From an uncultured Campylobacter sp. (GTDB lineage: Bacteria > Campylobacterota > Campylobacteria > Campylobacterales > Campylobacteraceae), in the NCBI RefSeq assembly GCF_938039245.1, contig NZ_CALHVN010000043.1, positions 1 through 42,583 on the forward strand: a stretch of DNA of 42,583 nt. Direction: 5' to 3'. The position numbers and the translations under genes were made by a program. Below, piece by piece: positions 1-7,306 of the stretch. Position 1 is the first letter of the stretch. Each line of letters opens with the position of its first letter. The notes beneath the pieces were generated by a model that searched no databases, was not told the origin of the DNA, and saw only the letters and a program-made list of their open reading frames with translations.

Positions 1-101
1 TGGGACAGCTGCCCGCGTGGAGCGTCTGGGTGCTTTACGTAGCGGTGTTTTTACTAGCGGCTACTTGCGTAAACCGCGTGAGGATGGGGCTGGGGGAGTA
101 G
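1..101 (+). CDS. C-terminal end of a membrane protein (5' end outside window)
   Basis: The reading frame starting at base 3 is open to a TAG at 99-101 and encodes about 32 residues. The segment is strongly hydrophobic (WVLYVAVFLLAATCV) and ends in a short basic tail (NRVRMGLGE), which looks like the last transmembrane helix of a permease. Too little remains to name the family. It lies upstream of the polyketide cluster, separated by about 170 bases that contain a promoter-like site, so it is probably a separate transcription unit. Confidence 0.5.
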   Translation, partial: GQLPAWSVWVLYVAVFLLAATCVNRVRMGLGE

Positions 102-211
102 ATTAGCTTATTTTAAGCGCTTAAATCTCGTATGCCGCCAAATTCGCATTCGTAAATTTGCGCGGCCTTTAGCCGGAGGCAAGCTCTGCGCTGTAGGTTT
201 AAGGTAAAAAA

Positions 212-219
212 GATATAAT
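212..219 (+). promoter_or_regulatory. Candidate extended -10 promoter element for the aryl polyene operon
   Basis: The sequence GATATAAT matches an extended -10 of the Campylobacter vegetative sigma factor, in an A/T-rich tract 50 bases before the first cluster gene. No good -35 is visible, which is normal for this genus. It is the best candidate promoter in this gap. Confidence 0.45.
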
Positions 220-268
220 TTAAAATTATTCTAAAAAACAATAAAGATTTTAATATGGCGGCTAGCGA

Positions 269-664
269 GTGAGGCTTAAAAGAGCTTTTAAATTTTTACT
301 TATTTTTACGGCGACGATCTTTTTTTGCGGATGCGCGGCGAAGGCTAAATTTGATGTTCCGCAGATCGTAAATTTCGATAAACGCGAGTTTGAAGTGATT
401 TCTCAAAGCGGCTCAAATTTACTCTATATTTCGCATGAAAAAGATGATTTTTATTTTACGATGATAAACTCCATGGGTACTCCGCTGGCTAGAAGAGTTT
501 TAAGGCCGAGCGGCGAATTTGAAGCTATCGGCTTTTTACCGCCAAATAGTGCCTACAACGAGCTTTTTATTAAAGTGCTAAGTATCGTAAAGTCAAATCA
601 AAAAGGGGCCGTCATAACAGCAAATAACGAAAATTTTAAGGTGAGAGCCCTTGATATACGTTAG
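269..664 (+). CDS. apeN: DUF3261-like outer-membrane lipoprotein of the aryl polyene cluster
   Basis: The 131-residue protein starts at GTG and has a basic N-terminus, a hydrophobic stretch (residues 8-19) and a lipobox-like FCGC with the acceptor Cys at about 22. It should be a secreted lipoprotein. The central segment (RRVLRPSGEFEAIGFLPP) resembles the DUF3261 lipoproteins of aryl polyene clusters, called ApeN in E. coli. Its likely role is in receiving or placing the pigment at the outer membrane; the exact function is not established. Its last 14 bases overlap the next gene. The GTG start is itself overlapped by the stop of a five-codon micro-ORF (255-272). The family call rests on context and a short motif. 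Confidence 0.6.
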   Translation: MRLKRAFKFLLIFTATIFFCGCAAKAKFDVPQIVNFDKREFEVISQSGSNLLYISHEKDDFYFTMINSMGTPLARRVLRPSGEFEAIGFLPPNSAYNELFIKVLSIVKSNQKGAVITANNENFKVRALDIR

Positions 665-1817
665 CAAGCCAGCCCTCATCAGCGCAGCCGGAGCCGATGC
701 GGAGGAAAATTTTGCAAATTTATGCGGCGAAAAGAGATTTTTGAGCGTTTGTGAAGGCTTTAGGGCGGATAAAAGCTTTATCCTCGGCAAAGCCCGCGCG
801 CCGCTGGCTAAATTTAGCCAAAATACACCAAAACACTTGCAAACGCGCACGAACGCTCTGGTTTTAAGCGCGCTTTTGCAGATAGATAAAGACGTGCGAG
901 ACGCTATCAAAAAGTACGGCAAAAATCGCGTCGGCGTAGTAGTTGGCACGACTACTAGCGGCGTGGAGGAAAACTACGAAACGTTTAAGGATTTTGCCGC
1001 GACGGGTTTTTTTGATGCTTCAAAATTCGGCGTCAGTCGCAACTCCTTAGCCAATCCGTCCGAATTTATCGCCGATTTTTACGGGCTTAGCTCGGTTGCG
1101 TTTTCCGTCTCGACGGCCTGTACCTCGGGTGTCAAGGCGATCATAACGGCAAAAAGGCTGCTGGAACCCGGTATCTGCGACGCCGTGATCTGCGGCGGCG
1201 TGGATAGCCTAAATACGCTAACGATAAACGGCTTTGATAGCCTAGGTATCCTAAGCGCGCGCGAGACCAATCCGTTTTCCAAAAATCGCGACGGTATAAA
1301 TATCGGCGAAGGCGCGGCCTTTTTCGTGGCGAGCAGGGATGAAATCTCAAACGTAGTTATCTCGGGCGAGCACTCAAACTGCGACGCGTTTCATATGACG
1401 CAGCCCGATTTTAGCGCTCAGATGCAAACAAAGTGCGTGCAAAAGGCGCTTCGGGCTGCAAATTTAGGCAGCGTTGATTATATAAATTTACACGGCACGG
1501 GCACGCAGGCAAACGATAAAATCGAGGCAAAGATCGTGCATTCGCTTTTGCCGCTCGTACCCGCAAGCTCCGTCAAGCCTCTAATCGGCCACACGCTAGG
1601 AGCCGCAGGAGCCATCGAGAGCGCGCTTTGCGCCATGCTTTGCGCTAAGGGCGAAACCGCGCTACCGCCGCACGTGTATGACGGCGTTTATGATGATGAG
1701 ATAGAGAGGGTAAATTTGGTAAAATTTGGCCAAAAAGCGGTCGTAAATTCAGCTATGTCGCTGTCGTTTGCATTCGGCGGCGATAACGCGGCGATCGTGT
1801 TTGGGAGGGCGAAATGA
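651..1817 (+). CDS. apeO: Beta-ketoacyl-ACP synthase, aryl polyene extending KS
   Basis: This 388-residue thiolase-fold ketosynthase catalyses decarboxylative Claisen condensation of malonyl-ACP onto the growing aryl polyene chain. The triad is visible: Cys157 in STACTSG, His281 in LHGTGTQAND and His314 in KPLIGHTLGAAG. By analogy with the characterised system it should work as a heterodimer with the chain-length-factor-like ApeC encoded at 4868. The start is TTG at 651, supported by AAGGTGAG six bases upstream and by translational overlap with the preceding lipoprotein gene. The 3' end overlaps the next gene through ATGA. A primary-metabolism FabF is the alternative, but the cluster context and the only moderate similarity to FabF argue against it. 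Confidence 0.85.
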   Translation: MIYVSKPALISAAGADAEENFANLCGEKRFLSVCEGFRADKSFILGKARAPLAKFSQNTPKHLQTRTNALVLSALLQIDKDVRDAIKKYGKNRVGVVVGTTTSGVEENYETFKDFAATGFFDASKFGVSRNSLANPSEFIADFYGLSSVAFSVSTACTSGVKAIITAKRLLEPGICDAVICGGVDSLNTLTINGFDSLGILSARETNPFSKNRDGINIGEGAAFFVASRDEISNVVISGEHSNCDAFHMTQPDFSAQMQTKCVQKALRAANLGSVDYINLHGTGTQANDKIEAKIVHSLLPLVPASSVKPLIGHTLGAAGAIESALCAMLCAKGETALPPHVYDGVYDDEIERVNLVKFGQKAVVNSAMSLSFAFGGDNAAIVFGRAK

Positions 1818-2254
1818 GCCTAGAGGGTTATCTCCCGCACAGCACGGCGATCATTTTTATCGACGAGGTGCTTAAATTTGAAGAAGGGCGCATAAAGACC
1901 AAAAGCGTGATAAAAGAGGATAATAAATTTCTAGTGGACAGCAAATTCGCCATGCATAAAACCGTCGAGATGATGGCTCAGTCACTGGGCATCTACGACT
2001 CGAAGATGCGCGAGCTAAAGGGGATGAAATTTGGACTGGGCTTTTTGCTGGGTAGTAGAAAATTTGAAATATTTAAGCAGTTTTTAAAGGTCGGAGACGA
2101 AGTCGTCATCGAAGCTGCTTGCTCGATACAAGACGCAAGCGGTTTTGGAGTTTACGACTGCGAGCTTTACGTAAACGGCGAGCTTGGAGCGCGCGCGACG
2201 CTAAACGTGCTAAGCCCGGACGAGGAATACGTAAAAAGGATACTAGATGAGTAA
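1814..2254 (+). CDS. apeP: 3-hydroxyacyl-ACP dehydratase (hotdog fold), ApeP type
   Basis: The 146-residue protein looks like a single hotdog-fold dehydratase. The N-terminal LPHSTAIIFIDEV holds the probable catalytic His, and VEMMAQSLGIYDSK matches the second conserved helix with the acidic and Gln residues of FabZ/FabA-like enzymes. It would remove water from 3-hydroxyacyl-ACP to give the double bonds of the polyene. It starts with ATGA overlapping apeO and ends eight bases inside apeQ, so it is translationally coupled. A second dehydratase domain is fused to the acyl-ACP synthetase later in the cluster, so this system keeps both dehydratases known in aryl polyene clusters. Confidence 0.8.
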   Translation: MSLEGYLPHSTAIIFIDEVLKFEEGRIKTKSVIKEDNKFLVDSKFAMHKTVEMMAQSLGIYDSKMRELKGMKFGLGFLLGSRKFEIFKQFLKVGDEVVIEAACSIQDASGFGVYDCELYVNGELGARATLNVLSPDEEYVKRILDE

Positions 2255-2960
2255 AAGAGTGCTGATAACGGGCTCGAGTCGCGGCATCGGCGAAGCGGTA
2301 GCTAGGCGGCTGGCGGCGGCGGGATACGAGGTCGTATTGCACGGCAAAAGCGCGAGCGAGCAATTATTAAATTTGCAAAACGAGTTAAATTTGAGCGCTT
2401 TAAAATTTGACGTAGCCGATACGCAGGCGGCAAGGGCGGCGATCGAGGCCGATATAGAGGCTAACGGCGCTTACTACGCCGTCGTGCTAAACGCCGGCAT
2501 CACGCGCGATAATACATTCGTAGCGATCGAGGACGAGGATTGGTTCGGCGTCGTGGATACGAATTTAAACGGCTTTTATAACGTCCTAAAGCCCGCTCTC
2601 ATGCCTATGATCCGCGCTAAAAAGCCGGCTCGTATCGTCGTCATGAGCTCGGTCTCAGGCGTCGTCGGCAACCGCGGCCAGAGTAACTACGCGGCTAGCA
2701 AAGCAGGTCTCATCGGCGCGGCAAAATCCCTAGCCGTCGAGCTAGCCTCCAGGAACATCACCGTAAACTGCATTGCGCCCGGACTCATCGAGACTGATAT
2801 GACGGACGGCGGTTTGCCGATGGAGGAGATCTTAAAGGCGATCCCGGCTAAAAGAGCGGGCAAAGCAGACGAGGTCGCGCCTTTAGTCGAGTTTTTGCTA
2901 AGCGAGGGCGCAGCCTACATAACGAGGCAGGTTATCGGCGTAAACGGAGGGCTTTGCTGA
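2247..2960 (+). CDS. apeQ: 3-oxoacyl-ACP reductase (FabG-like SDR), ApeQ type
   Basis: This 237-residue classical short-chain dehydrogenase has the NADPH-binding motif TGSSRGIG (residues 8-15), the NAG motif at 82-84, catalytic Ser135 in MSSVSG, and Tyr148 and Lys152 in YAASK. It ends with the FabG-like INVNGG variant GVNGG. It reduces the 3-oxo group after each condensation. It lies between the ApeP dehydratase and the ApeR ketosynthase and shares bases with both neighbours: eight upstream and the A of TGATG downstream. Housekeeping FabG is the closest alternative; position in the operon decides for the cluster role. Confidence 0.85.
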   Translation: MSKRVLITGSSRGIGEAVARRLAAAGYEVVLHGKSASEQLLNLQNELNLSALKFDVADTQAARAAIEADIEANGAYYAVVLNAGITRDNTFVAIEDEDWFGVVDTNLNGFYNVLKPALMPMIRAKKPARIVVMSSVSGVVGNRGQSNYAASKAGLIGAAKSLAVELASRNITVNCIAPGLIETDMTDGGLPMEEILKAIPAKRAGKADEVAPLVEFLLSEGAAYITRQVIGVNGGLC

Positions 2961-4201
2961 TGCGAGTTTTTATAACCGGCATGGGCATGGTGAGCGCATT
3001 TGGCAAGAGTTGGGACGAGATAAGGGCTAAATTTGAGCTTGGCAAAAACGCCGTGAGATATATGCGGCAGTGGGATAGATATGAGGATCTAAATACCCGC
3101 CTGGCTGCACCCATAGAGGGCTACGAGTGCCCTAGCTCGTGGGACCGCAAGCAGCTAAGAAGCCTAGGCATAGTCTCGATGTATAGCGTCGAGGCGGCGG
3201 GTCTGGCGCTAAGAGACGCAGGGCTGATGCGAGGCGAAAATTTAGACGCCGCGAGCCTCGATCCTAGCGTGCAAGAGGGCAGTCTAGGGGTCGCGTGCGG
3301 TTCGTCCACGGGCAGCACCGAGTCGATACTGGCGATGGCAAAACTGCTAGAGCGCGGCGAAAACGAGTGTAATGCCAACACCTACATCAAGATGATGCCT
3401 CACACCACGGCGGCAAATATCGCGCTTTTTTACTCGCTAAAAGGTCGCATTATCCCGACGTCATCGGCCTGCACGAGCGGTTCGCACGCGATCGGATACG
3501 CCTACGAGAGCATTAAAAGCGGCAAGATCGACATGATGCTAGCTGGCGGCGCAGAGGAGCTGTGCCCGAGCGAGGCGTACGTGTTTGACATGCTTTATGC
3601 CACTAGCGTGAAAAATGGCTCGCCTGAAATTTCGCCCGCTCCCTTTGACGAGGGGCGCGACGGGCTAGTGCTAGGCGAGGGCGCTGGGATACTTTTGCTA
3701 GAGAGCGAAGAGAGCGCCGTAAAACGCGGAGCTAAAATTTACGCCGAGGTCGTGGGTTTTGGCTCAAATTGCGACGGCTCGCACGTCACTCGCCCGCAAA
3801 GCGCGACGATGAAAGGCGCGATGGCTCTAGCCCTAAAAGACGCAAATTTAACGCCGGAAAAGATCGGCTACGTAAATGCTCACGCTACGGCGACTAAGCA
3901 GGGTGATATAGCCGAGAGTATCGCTACAAACGAGCTTTTCGGCGATAAGATCGCTATTAGCTCGCTAAAAAGCTACCTCGGCCATACGCTAGGCGCTTGC
4001 GGCGGTTTGGAGGCGATATTTAGCGTGATGATGATGCGAGAGAAGAGATTTTTCCCGACGATAAATTTGACCCGCGTCGATCCGGAGTGCGCGCGGCTTT
4101 TTTACCTGACCGAGCAAACGGCGATAGATACAGACTTTGTGATGAGCAACAACTTTGCTTTTGGCGGAGTAAATACATCGCTAATTTTTAAAAAAATTTA
4201 A
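2960..4201 (+). CDS. apeR: Beta-ketoacyl-ACP synthase, ApeR type
   Basis: This second full ketosynthase has 413 residues from the ATG at 2960, which overlaps the apeQ stop as TGATG; a TTG two codons upstream is less likely. Catalytic residues are Cys171 (SSACTSG), His308 (NAHATAT) and His342 (YLGHTLGACGG), with the FabF-like ending NNFAFGGVNTSLIF. In aryl polyene clusters this KS is thought to perform a priming or early condensation distinct from ApeO/ApeC; that role is knowledge of the family, not something the sequence proves. It closes the first half of the cluster and is followed by 231 bases without a gene. Confidence 0.82.
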   Translation: MRVFITGMGMVSAFGKSWDEIRAKFELGKNAVRYMRQWDRYEDLNTRLAAPIEGYECPSSWDRKQLRSLGIVSMYSVEAAGLALRDAGLMRGENLDAASLDPSVQEGSLGVACGSSTGSTESILAMAKLLERGENECNANTYIKMMPHTTAANIALFYSLKGRIIPTSSACTSGSHAIGYAYESIKSGKIDMMLAGGAEELCPSEAYVFDMLYATSVKNGSPEISPAPFDEGRDGLVLGEGAGILLLESEESAVKRGAKIYAEVVGFGSNCDGSHVTRPQSATMKGAMALALKDANLTPEKIGYVNAHATATKQGDIAESIATNELFGDKIAISSLKSYLGHTLGACGGLEAIFSVMMMREKRFFPTINLTRVDPECARLFYLTEQTAIDTDFVMSNNFAFGGVNTSLIFKKI

Positions 4202-4432
4202 AACCAAGCGGCAAAGCGAGTCTAAACATCGGCGGCTAACGTCGCCTTTAAAAAATAAAGCCCCAAACGGCGCTTTTGCTAGGCAAATGCTTTTAAAGAT
4301 AAAGCAAAGTAAGACCGCGAGCGTCGTTTGCCTTTGCGGGGTAAAATTTGGGCTAAAACCGAGCTTTTATGTTTATACTAACGAAATTTACGGTAATATT
4401 ACGCGCTAATACGGCAAAATAAAGGAGAAAAA

Positions 4433-4852
4433 ATGAAAAAATTATTAGTTTTAGCAGGCGTTTGCGCCTTGGCTTTAAATTTGAGCGCGCGCGACGACGT
4501 GCAGCACTTTTCGATCGAGGAGGCGTTAAACTCGCCAAAGGCTAAAGAGGTGCTAAATCCAAACATCAAGCTAAGCTTTGGCTCGGGTACGAAAGGCGGT
4601 ATCATCAAAAGCGGCCTAATGGCGAACAAAAAAACCAATGCCTTTAACAAAAGCGACAAAGAGGCATGCGAGTGGGCGTTTCTATCGGCGGTAAAAACCT
4701 TCCAAGAGCGCGCGGTGCAAGAGGGCGGCTCGAGAGTGGTAAATTTAACCGGCTACTACAAAAAACAGCCTTTTGACTCCAAAACGCAGTTTCAGTGCGG
4801 CGCAGGCGCTTTGATGGCGGGCGTAACGCTAAAAGGCGATATAGCAAAATAG
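4433..4852 (+). CDS. Small exported protein of the aryl polyene cluster, often mislabelled 'excinuclease ATPase subunit'
   Basis: The 139-residue protein has an N-terminal signal peptide (KKLLVLAGVCALALNLSA, cleavage near residue 19) and no membrane helix after it, so it is probably periplasmic. Two cysteines lie in EACEWAF and FQCGAG and could form a disulfide. I recognise the overall pattern (WAFLSAVKTFQERA, RVVNLTGYYKK) from small proteins that databases call 'excinuclease', a name the sequence does not justify. A clear AAAGGAG precedes the ATG. The 231-bp gap before it may hold a second promoter (TAATAT near 4393). It sits just before apeC, where E. coli-type clusters carry apeA/apeB, so it may be the apeA equivalent. 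Function unknown. Confidence 0.6.
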   Translation: MKKLLVLAGVCALALNLSARDDVQHFSIEEALNSPKAKEVLNPNIKLSFGSGTKGGIIKSGLMANKKTNAFNKSDKEACEWAFLSAVKTFQERAVQEGGSRVVNLTGYYKKQPFDSKTQFQCGAGALMAGVTLKGDIAK

Positions 4853-4867
4853 GCGGCAAAAGGAGCA

Positions 4868-5548
4868 ATGGGGCTAAATTTTAAACTCGATTTTTTTGAC
4901 GCGGTAGTTTTTAACGGCGCGCAAGATGCGAAGCTGGCGGCATACGAGAGGGAGCTTGACGTCTCGCACGTGCCTCTGCTTGAGCGCCGCAGGCTTAGCC
5001 GTGCGGCAAAATGCGCTTTTGACCTAACCAAAAACATCGCGCCGCTTGATATGCCTATCGTTTTTAGCTCTTATGAGGGCGAGATAAATCGCTGTTTTGA
5101 GCTGCAAAATACGCTAGCTCGCGGCGAACTCATATCGCCGACCTCGTTTTCGCTCTCGGTACACAACGCCCTTTCCTCGCTTTTAGCGATAAATTTTAAA
5201 AATAATAGCGAAATCTCGGCCGTTTCTGCATACGCGCCGCTAGAGTATGCTTTGGTGCAGGCGCATCTGATGCTAAAAAGCGGAGCCAAAAACGTCCTGG
5301 TTTTAGCCTATCACGAGAGCATTTCGCAGGAGTATTTTGATGAGTTTGCGCCCTCTTGTATGGTTTGTTTGCTAGTTAGCGAGGGCGAAAATTTAAGCCT
5401 GTCGCAATGTGAATCAGACGGCAAAACGGATGAAAATTTGCTCGTTAAGTTTTTGCAAAATTTTAATCCGAAGCAAAAATGCTCTTGGCAAAGCGCGGAT
5501 AAAAACTCCGCTTGGCGGTGGGATTATGAGCCCTCGTCGCGGGTTTAG
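4868..5548 (+). CDS. apeC: Ketosynthase-like chain length factor, ApeC type
   Basis: The 226-residue protein is about half the length of a normal ketosynthase and matches the N-terminal-type beta-ketoacyl synthase domain (Ketoacyl-synt_2) used as chain length factor in aryl polyene systems. PTSFSLSVHNALSSLLAI corresponds to the KS region before the active site. Where a catalytic Cys would be expected the sequence reads ISAVSAYAPLEYAL, so there is no nucleophilic Cys, as expected for a CLF. It should pair with ApeO. AAGGAG lies three bases before the ATG, and the last 23 bases overlap the start of apeD. Confidence 0.78.
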   Translation: MGLNFKLDFFDAVVFNGAQDAKLAAYERELDVSHVPLLERRRLSRAAKCAFDLTKNIAPLDMPIVFSSYEGEINRCFELQNTLARGELISPTSFSLSVHNALSSLLAINFKNNSEISAVSAYAPLEYALVQAHLMLKSGAKNVLVLAYHESISQEYFDEFAPSCMVCLLVSEGENLSLSQCESDGKTDENLLVKFLQNFNPKQKCSWQSADKNSAWRWDYEPSSRV

Positions 5549-6278
5549 AATTTTTATCGTCGGGGCGAATTTCGCGCTATTTGGACTCATTTGCGCGCTT
5601 GGAAATTTGATCTTTATCCCGGTCGCGCTTCTTGGACTTTATAAATTTAAATTTATTCGCTATTTTTGCCGCGATCTGGTGCGTTTGGCTTGGAGATTTT
5701 TTATATTTTCTACGCAAATTTGCGGCTATCAGCGCACTAAATTTAACCTTCCCTCAGAGCTTGGCACCGCTTCGCAGATAATCATCGCAAACCACCCGTC
5801 GCTTTTAGACGTCGTATTTTTGATAGCGCTCATCCCCCGCGCAAACTGCGTGGTAAAAGGGGGCCTGGGTAAAAATATTTTCTTAGCTCCCGCGATAAAA
5901 TCCTGCGGCTACATCCTAAACACGGCAAACGAGGAGCTCTTGCAAAAAAGCGCGGATGCCCTAAAAAGCGGCGAGAGCTTGATAATATTTCCAGAAGGCA
6001 CGCGCACTGCAGGCGAGATCGTATTTCATAAAGCAGCCGCCTATATCGCGGTAAATGCGGCAAAACAGCTAGTCGCCCTCGCCATCAAAATGGATCCGCC
6101 CAGTCTCAAAAAACACGAGCCTTGGTACAAAACCCCCGGCGTTATGATAAAATACGAGTTCAAAGAGCTTTTTAGGCTAAATTTGGACGGTTTTTGCGCG
6201 CATAGGCCAAACCCGATCAGGGCTAGAGAGCTGCACGCTTTTATCAGCGAAAATTATACGAAGGAGTTTAAACGATGA
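5526..6278 (+). CDS. apeD: 1-acylglycerol-3-phosphate O-acyltransferase-like protein, ApeD type
   Basis: This PlsC-family acyltransferase has an N-terminal hydrophobic region (IFIVGANFALFGLICALG and following), the HX4D motif NHPSLLD and the FPEGTR acceptor-binding motif, so it is a membrane-bound enzyme that transfers acyl groups to a glycerol-like acceptor. I chose the ATG at 5526 (250 residues), because the frame upstream lies inside apeC and the residues there look unrelated. It probably helps attach the finished polyene to a lipid anchor. Its stop overlaps the first ACP gene as ATGA. Confidence 0.78.
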   Translation: MSPRRGFRIFIVGANFALFGLICALGNLIFIPVALLGLYKFKFIRYFCRDLVRLAWRFFIFSTQICGYQRTKFNLPSELGTASQIIIANHPSLLDVVFLIALIPRANCVVKGGLGKNIFLAPAIKSCGYILNTANEELLQKSADALKSGESLIIFPEGTRTAGEIVFHKAAAYIAVNAAKQLVALAIKMDPPSLKKHEPWYKTPGVMIKYEFKELFRLNLDGFCAHRPNPIRARELHAFISENYTKEFKR

Positions 6279-6532
6279 ACGAACTAATAGAGGAGATAAA
6301 AGAGCTCATCATAAAGAGCTTAAATTTGGAGGATATGAAACCAAGCGATATCGACGAAAACGCGCCGCTTTTTAACGAAGGGCTAGGGCTTGATAGCGTC
6401 GATGCGCTCGAGCTTGGCCTTGCGGTGCAAAAAAGCTACGGCCTAGTGCTTGATTCTAAAACCGCAAATTTAAAAGAGATTTTTTACAGCGTAAAAAGCC
6501 TCGCGCAATATATCTTTGAAAACAGGAAATAA
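6275..6532 (+). CDS. apeE: Acyl carrier protein, ApeE type
   Basis: This 85-residue acyl carrier protein carries its phosphopantetheine attachment Ser in GLDSVDALELGLAVQ, matching the DSxxxxEL signature. It holds the aryl starter or growing chain as a thioester. It overlaps apeD by four bases and is followed, after two bases, by a second ACP. Two tandem, dissimilar ACPs are a hallmark of aryl polyene clusters. It differs from housekeeping AcpP in having NAPLFNEGLGLDSV before the Ser. Confidence 0.85.
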   Translation: MNELIEEIKELIIKSLNLEDMKPSDIDENAPLFNEGLGLDSVDALELGLAVQKSYGLVLDSKTANLKEIFYSVKSLAQYIFENRK

Positions 6533-6534
6533 CG

Positions 6535-6786
6535 ATGAAGCAGGAAGAAATTTTTGAGATTTTAAAGTCCGCGTTAGTGCAGCTTTTTGAGATCGACGAG
6601 GCCAAAATCACGCCGCAAACGCGCATCTACGAGGATTTGCAGATAGATAGCATCGACGCGATCGATCTAATAGACCACATCAAGCGCAAAACGGGACACC
6701 GATTGATGCCTGAAGACTTTAAAAACGTAAAAACGCTCGAAGACATCGTAAACGCGGTGGCTAAAAAATTTGACGAGCAAGCTTAA
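6535..6786 (+). CDS. apeF: Acyl carrier protein, ApeF type
   Basis: The second ACP, 83 residues, has its attachment Ser in LQIDSIDAIDLIDHIKRKTG. The pre-Ser segment TRIYEDLQIDSID is closer to typical AcpP (long first helix, acidic helix II) than apeE is. It lies two bases after apeE, and the apeG reading frame starts inside its last codons. In the characterised system the two ACPs are not equivalent: one carries the chain and one is used in loading or transfer; which does which here cannot be read from the sequence. Confidence 0.85.
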   Translation: MKQEEIFEILKSALVQLFEIDEAKITPQTRIYEDLQIDSIDAIDLIDHIKRKTGHRLMPEDFKNVKTLEDIVNAVAKKFDEQA

Positions 6787-7306
6787 AATCGCCCTAAGCG
6801 TAGTTAGCGTCCTTTATCCGTTCGCGCTATTTTTCGCGGGTGATTTTGCCTTTTGGGTCGTTTGGGCGCTTGCCGCGCTGTGGATAGCGCGCGGAGCGTA
6901 TTCAAGCGGCTTTGAGAGGAAGCTTAGCGTCCTTGCCGCCGTTTTTTTCATAGTTTGTGTGATTTTTAAAAGCGGATTTTTAGCGTATCTTTATCCCGTT
7001 TTGGTTAGTTTGGCGTTTTTAGCGTTTTTTGCTTTTAGTCTAAAAAACGAAGCCGTCATCACCAAAATCGCAAGGCTAAAAGAGCCTGATTTGGATGAAA
7101 AAGGCGTGATCTATACGCGAAATTTGACTAAAATTTGGTGCGCGTTTTTTATTTTTAACGCCGCCATATCGCTTGCGCTAGCCTTGATGGAGGATAAGTT
7201 TTACTGGAGCGTTTATAGCGGCGCGGTATCTTACGCGCTGATGGGGGCGCTGTTTTTCGGGGAAATTTTATTTAGAAAGAGATTTATAAAGAGCGATGAG
7301 CTTTGA
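6770..7306 (+). CDS. apeG: Small integral membrane protein, ApeG type
   Basis: The 178-residue protein has about five hydrophobic segments: a pair at 7-40, a block at 50-90 and another pair at 118-165. It starts at TTG inside the last codons of apeF (no ATG is suitably placed) and ends inside the start of the synthetase gene. Its position between the ACPs and the acyl-ACP synthetase matches the COG4648 membrane proteins of aryl polyene clusters. No catalytic motif is visible. It could anchor the soluble polyketide enzymes at the inner membrane or take part in lipid transfer; that is inference. Confidence 0.62.
   Translation: MTSKLKIALSVVSVLYPFALFFAGDFAFWVVWALAALWIARGAYSSGFERKLSVLAAVFFIVCVIFKSGFLAYLYPVLVSLAFLAFFAFSLKNEAVITKIARLKEPDLDEKGVIYTRNLTKIWCAFFIFNAAISLALALMEDKFYWSVYSGAVSYALMGALFFGEILFRKRFIKSDEL

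Noticed and set aside
4433..4852. Excinuclease subunit
   Set aside because: The protein is exported and only 139 residues, with no Walker motif or zinc finger; the name is an annotation artefact.
5409..5525. Longer N-terminus of the ApeD acyltransferase
   Set aside because: The extra 39 residues overlap apeC and do not look like part of a PlsC-family protein; the ATG at 5526 gives a normal start.
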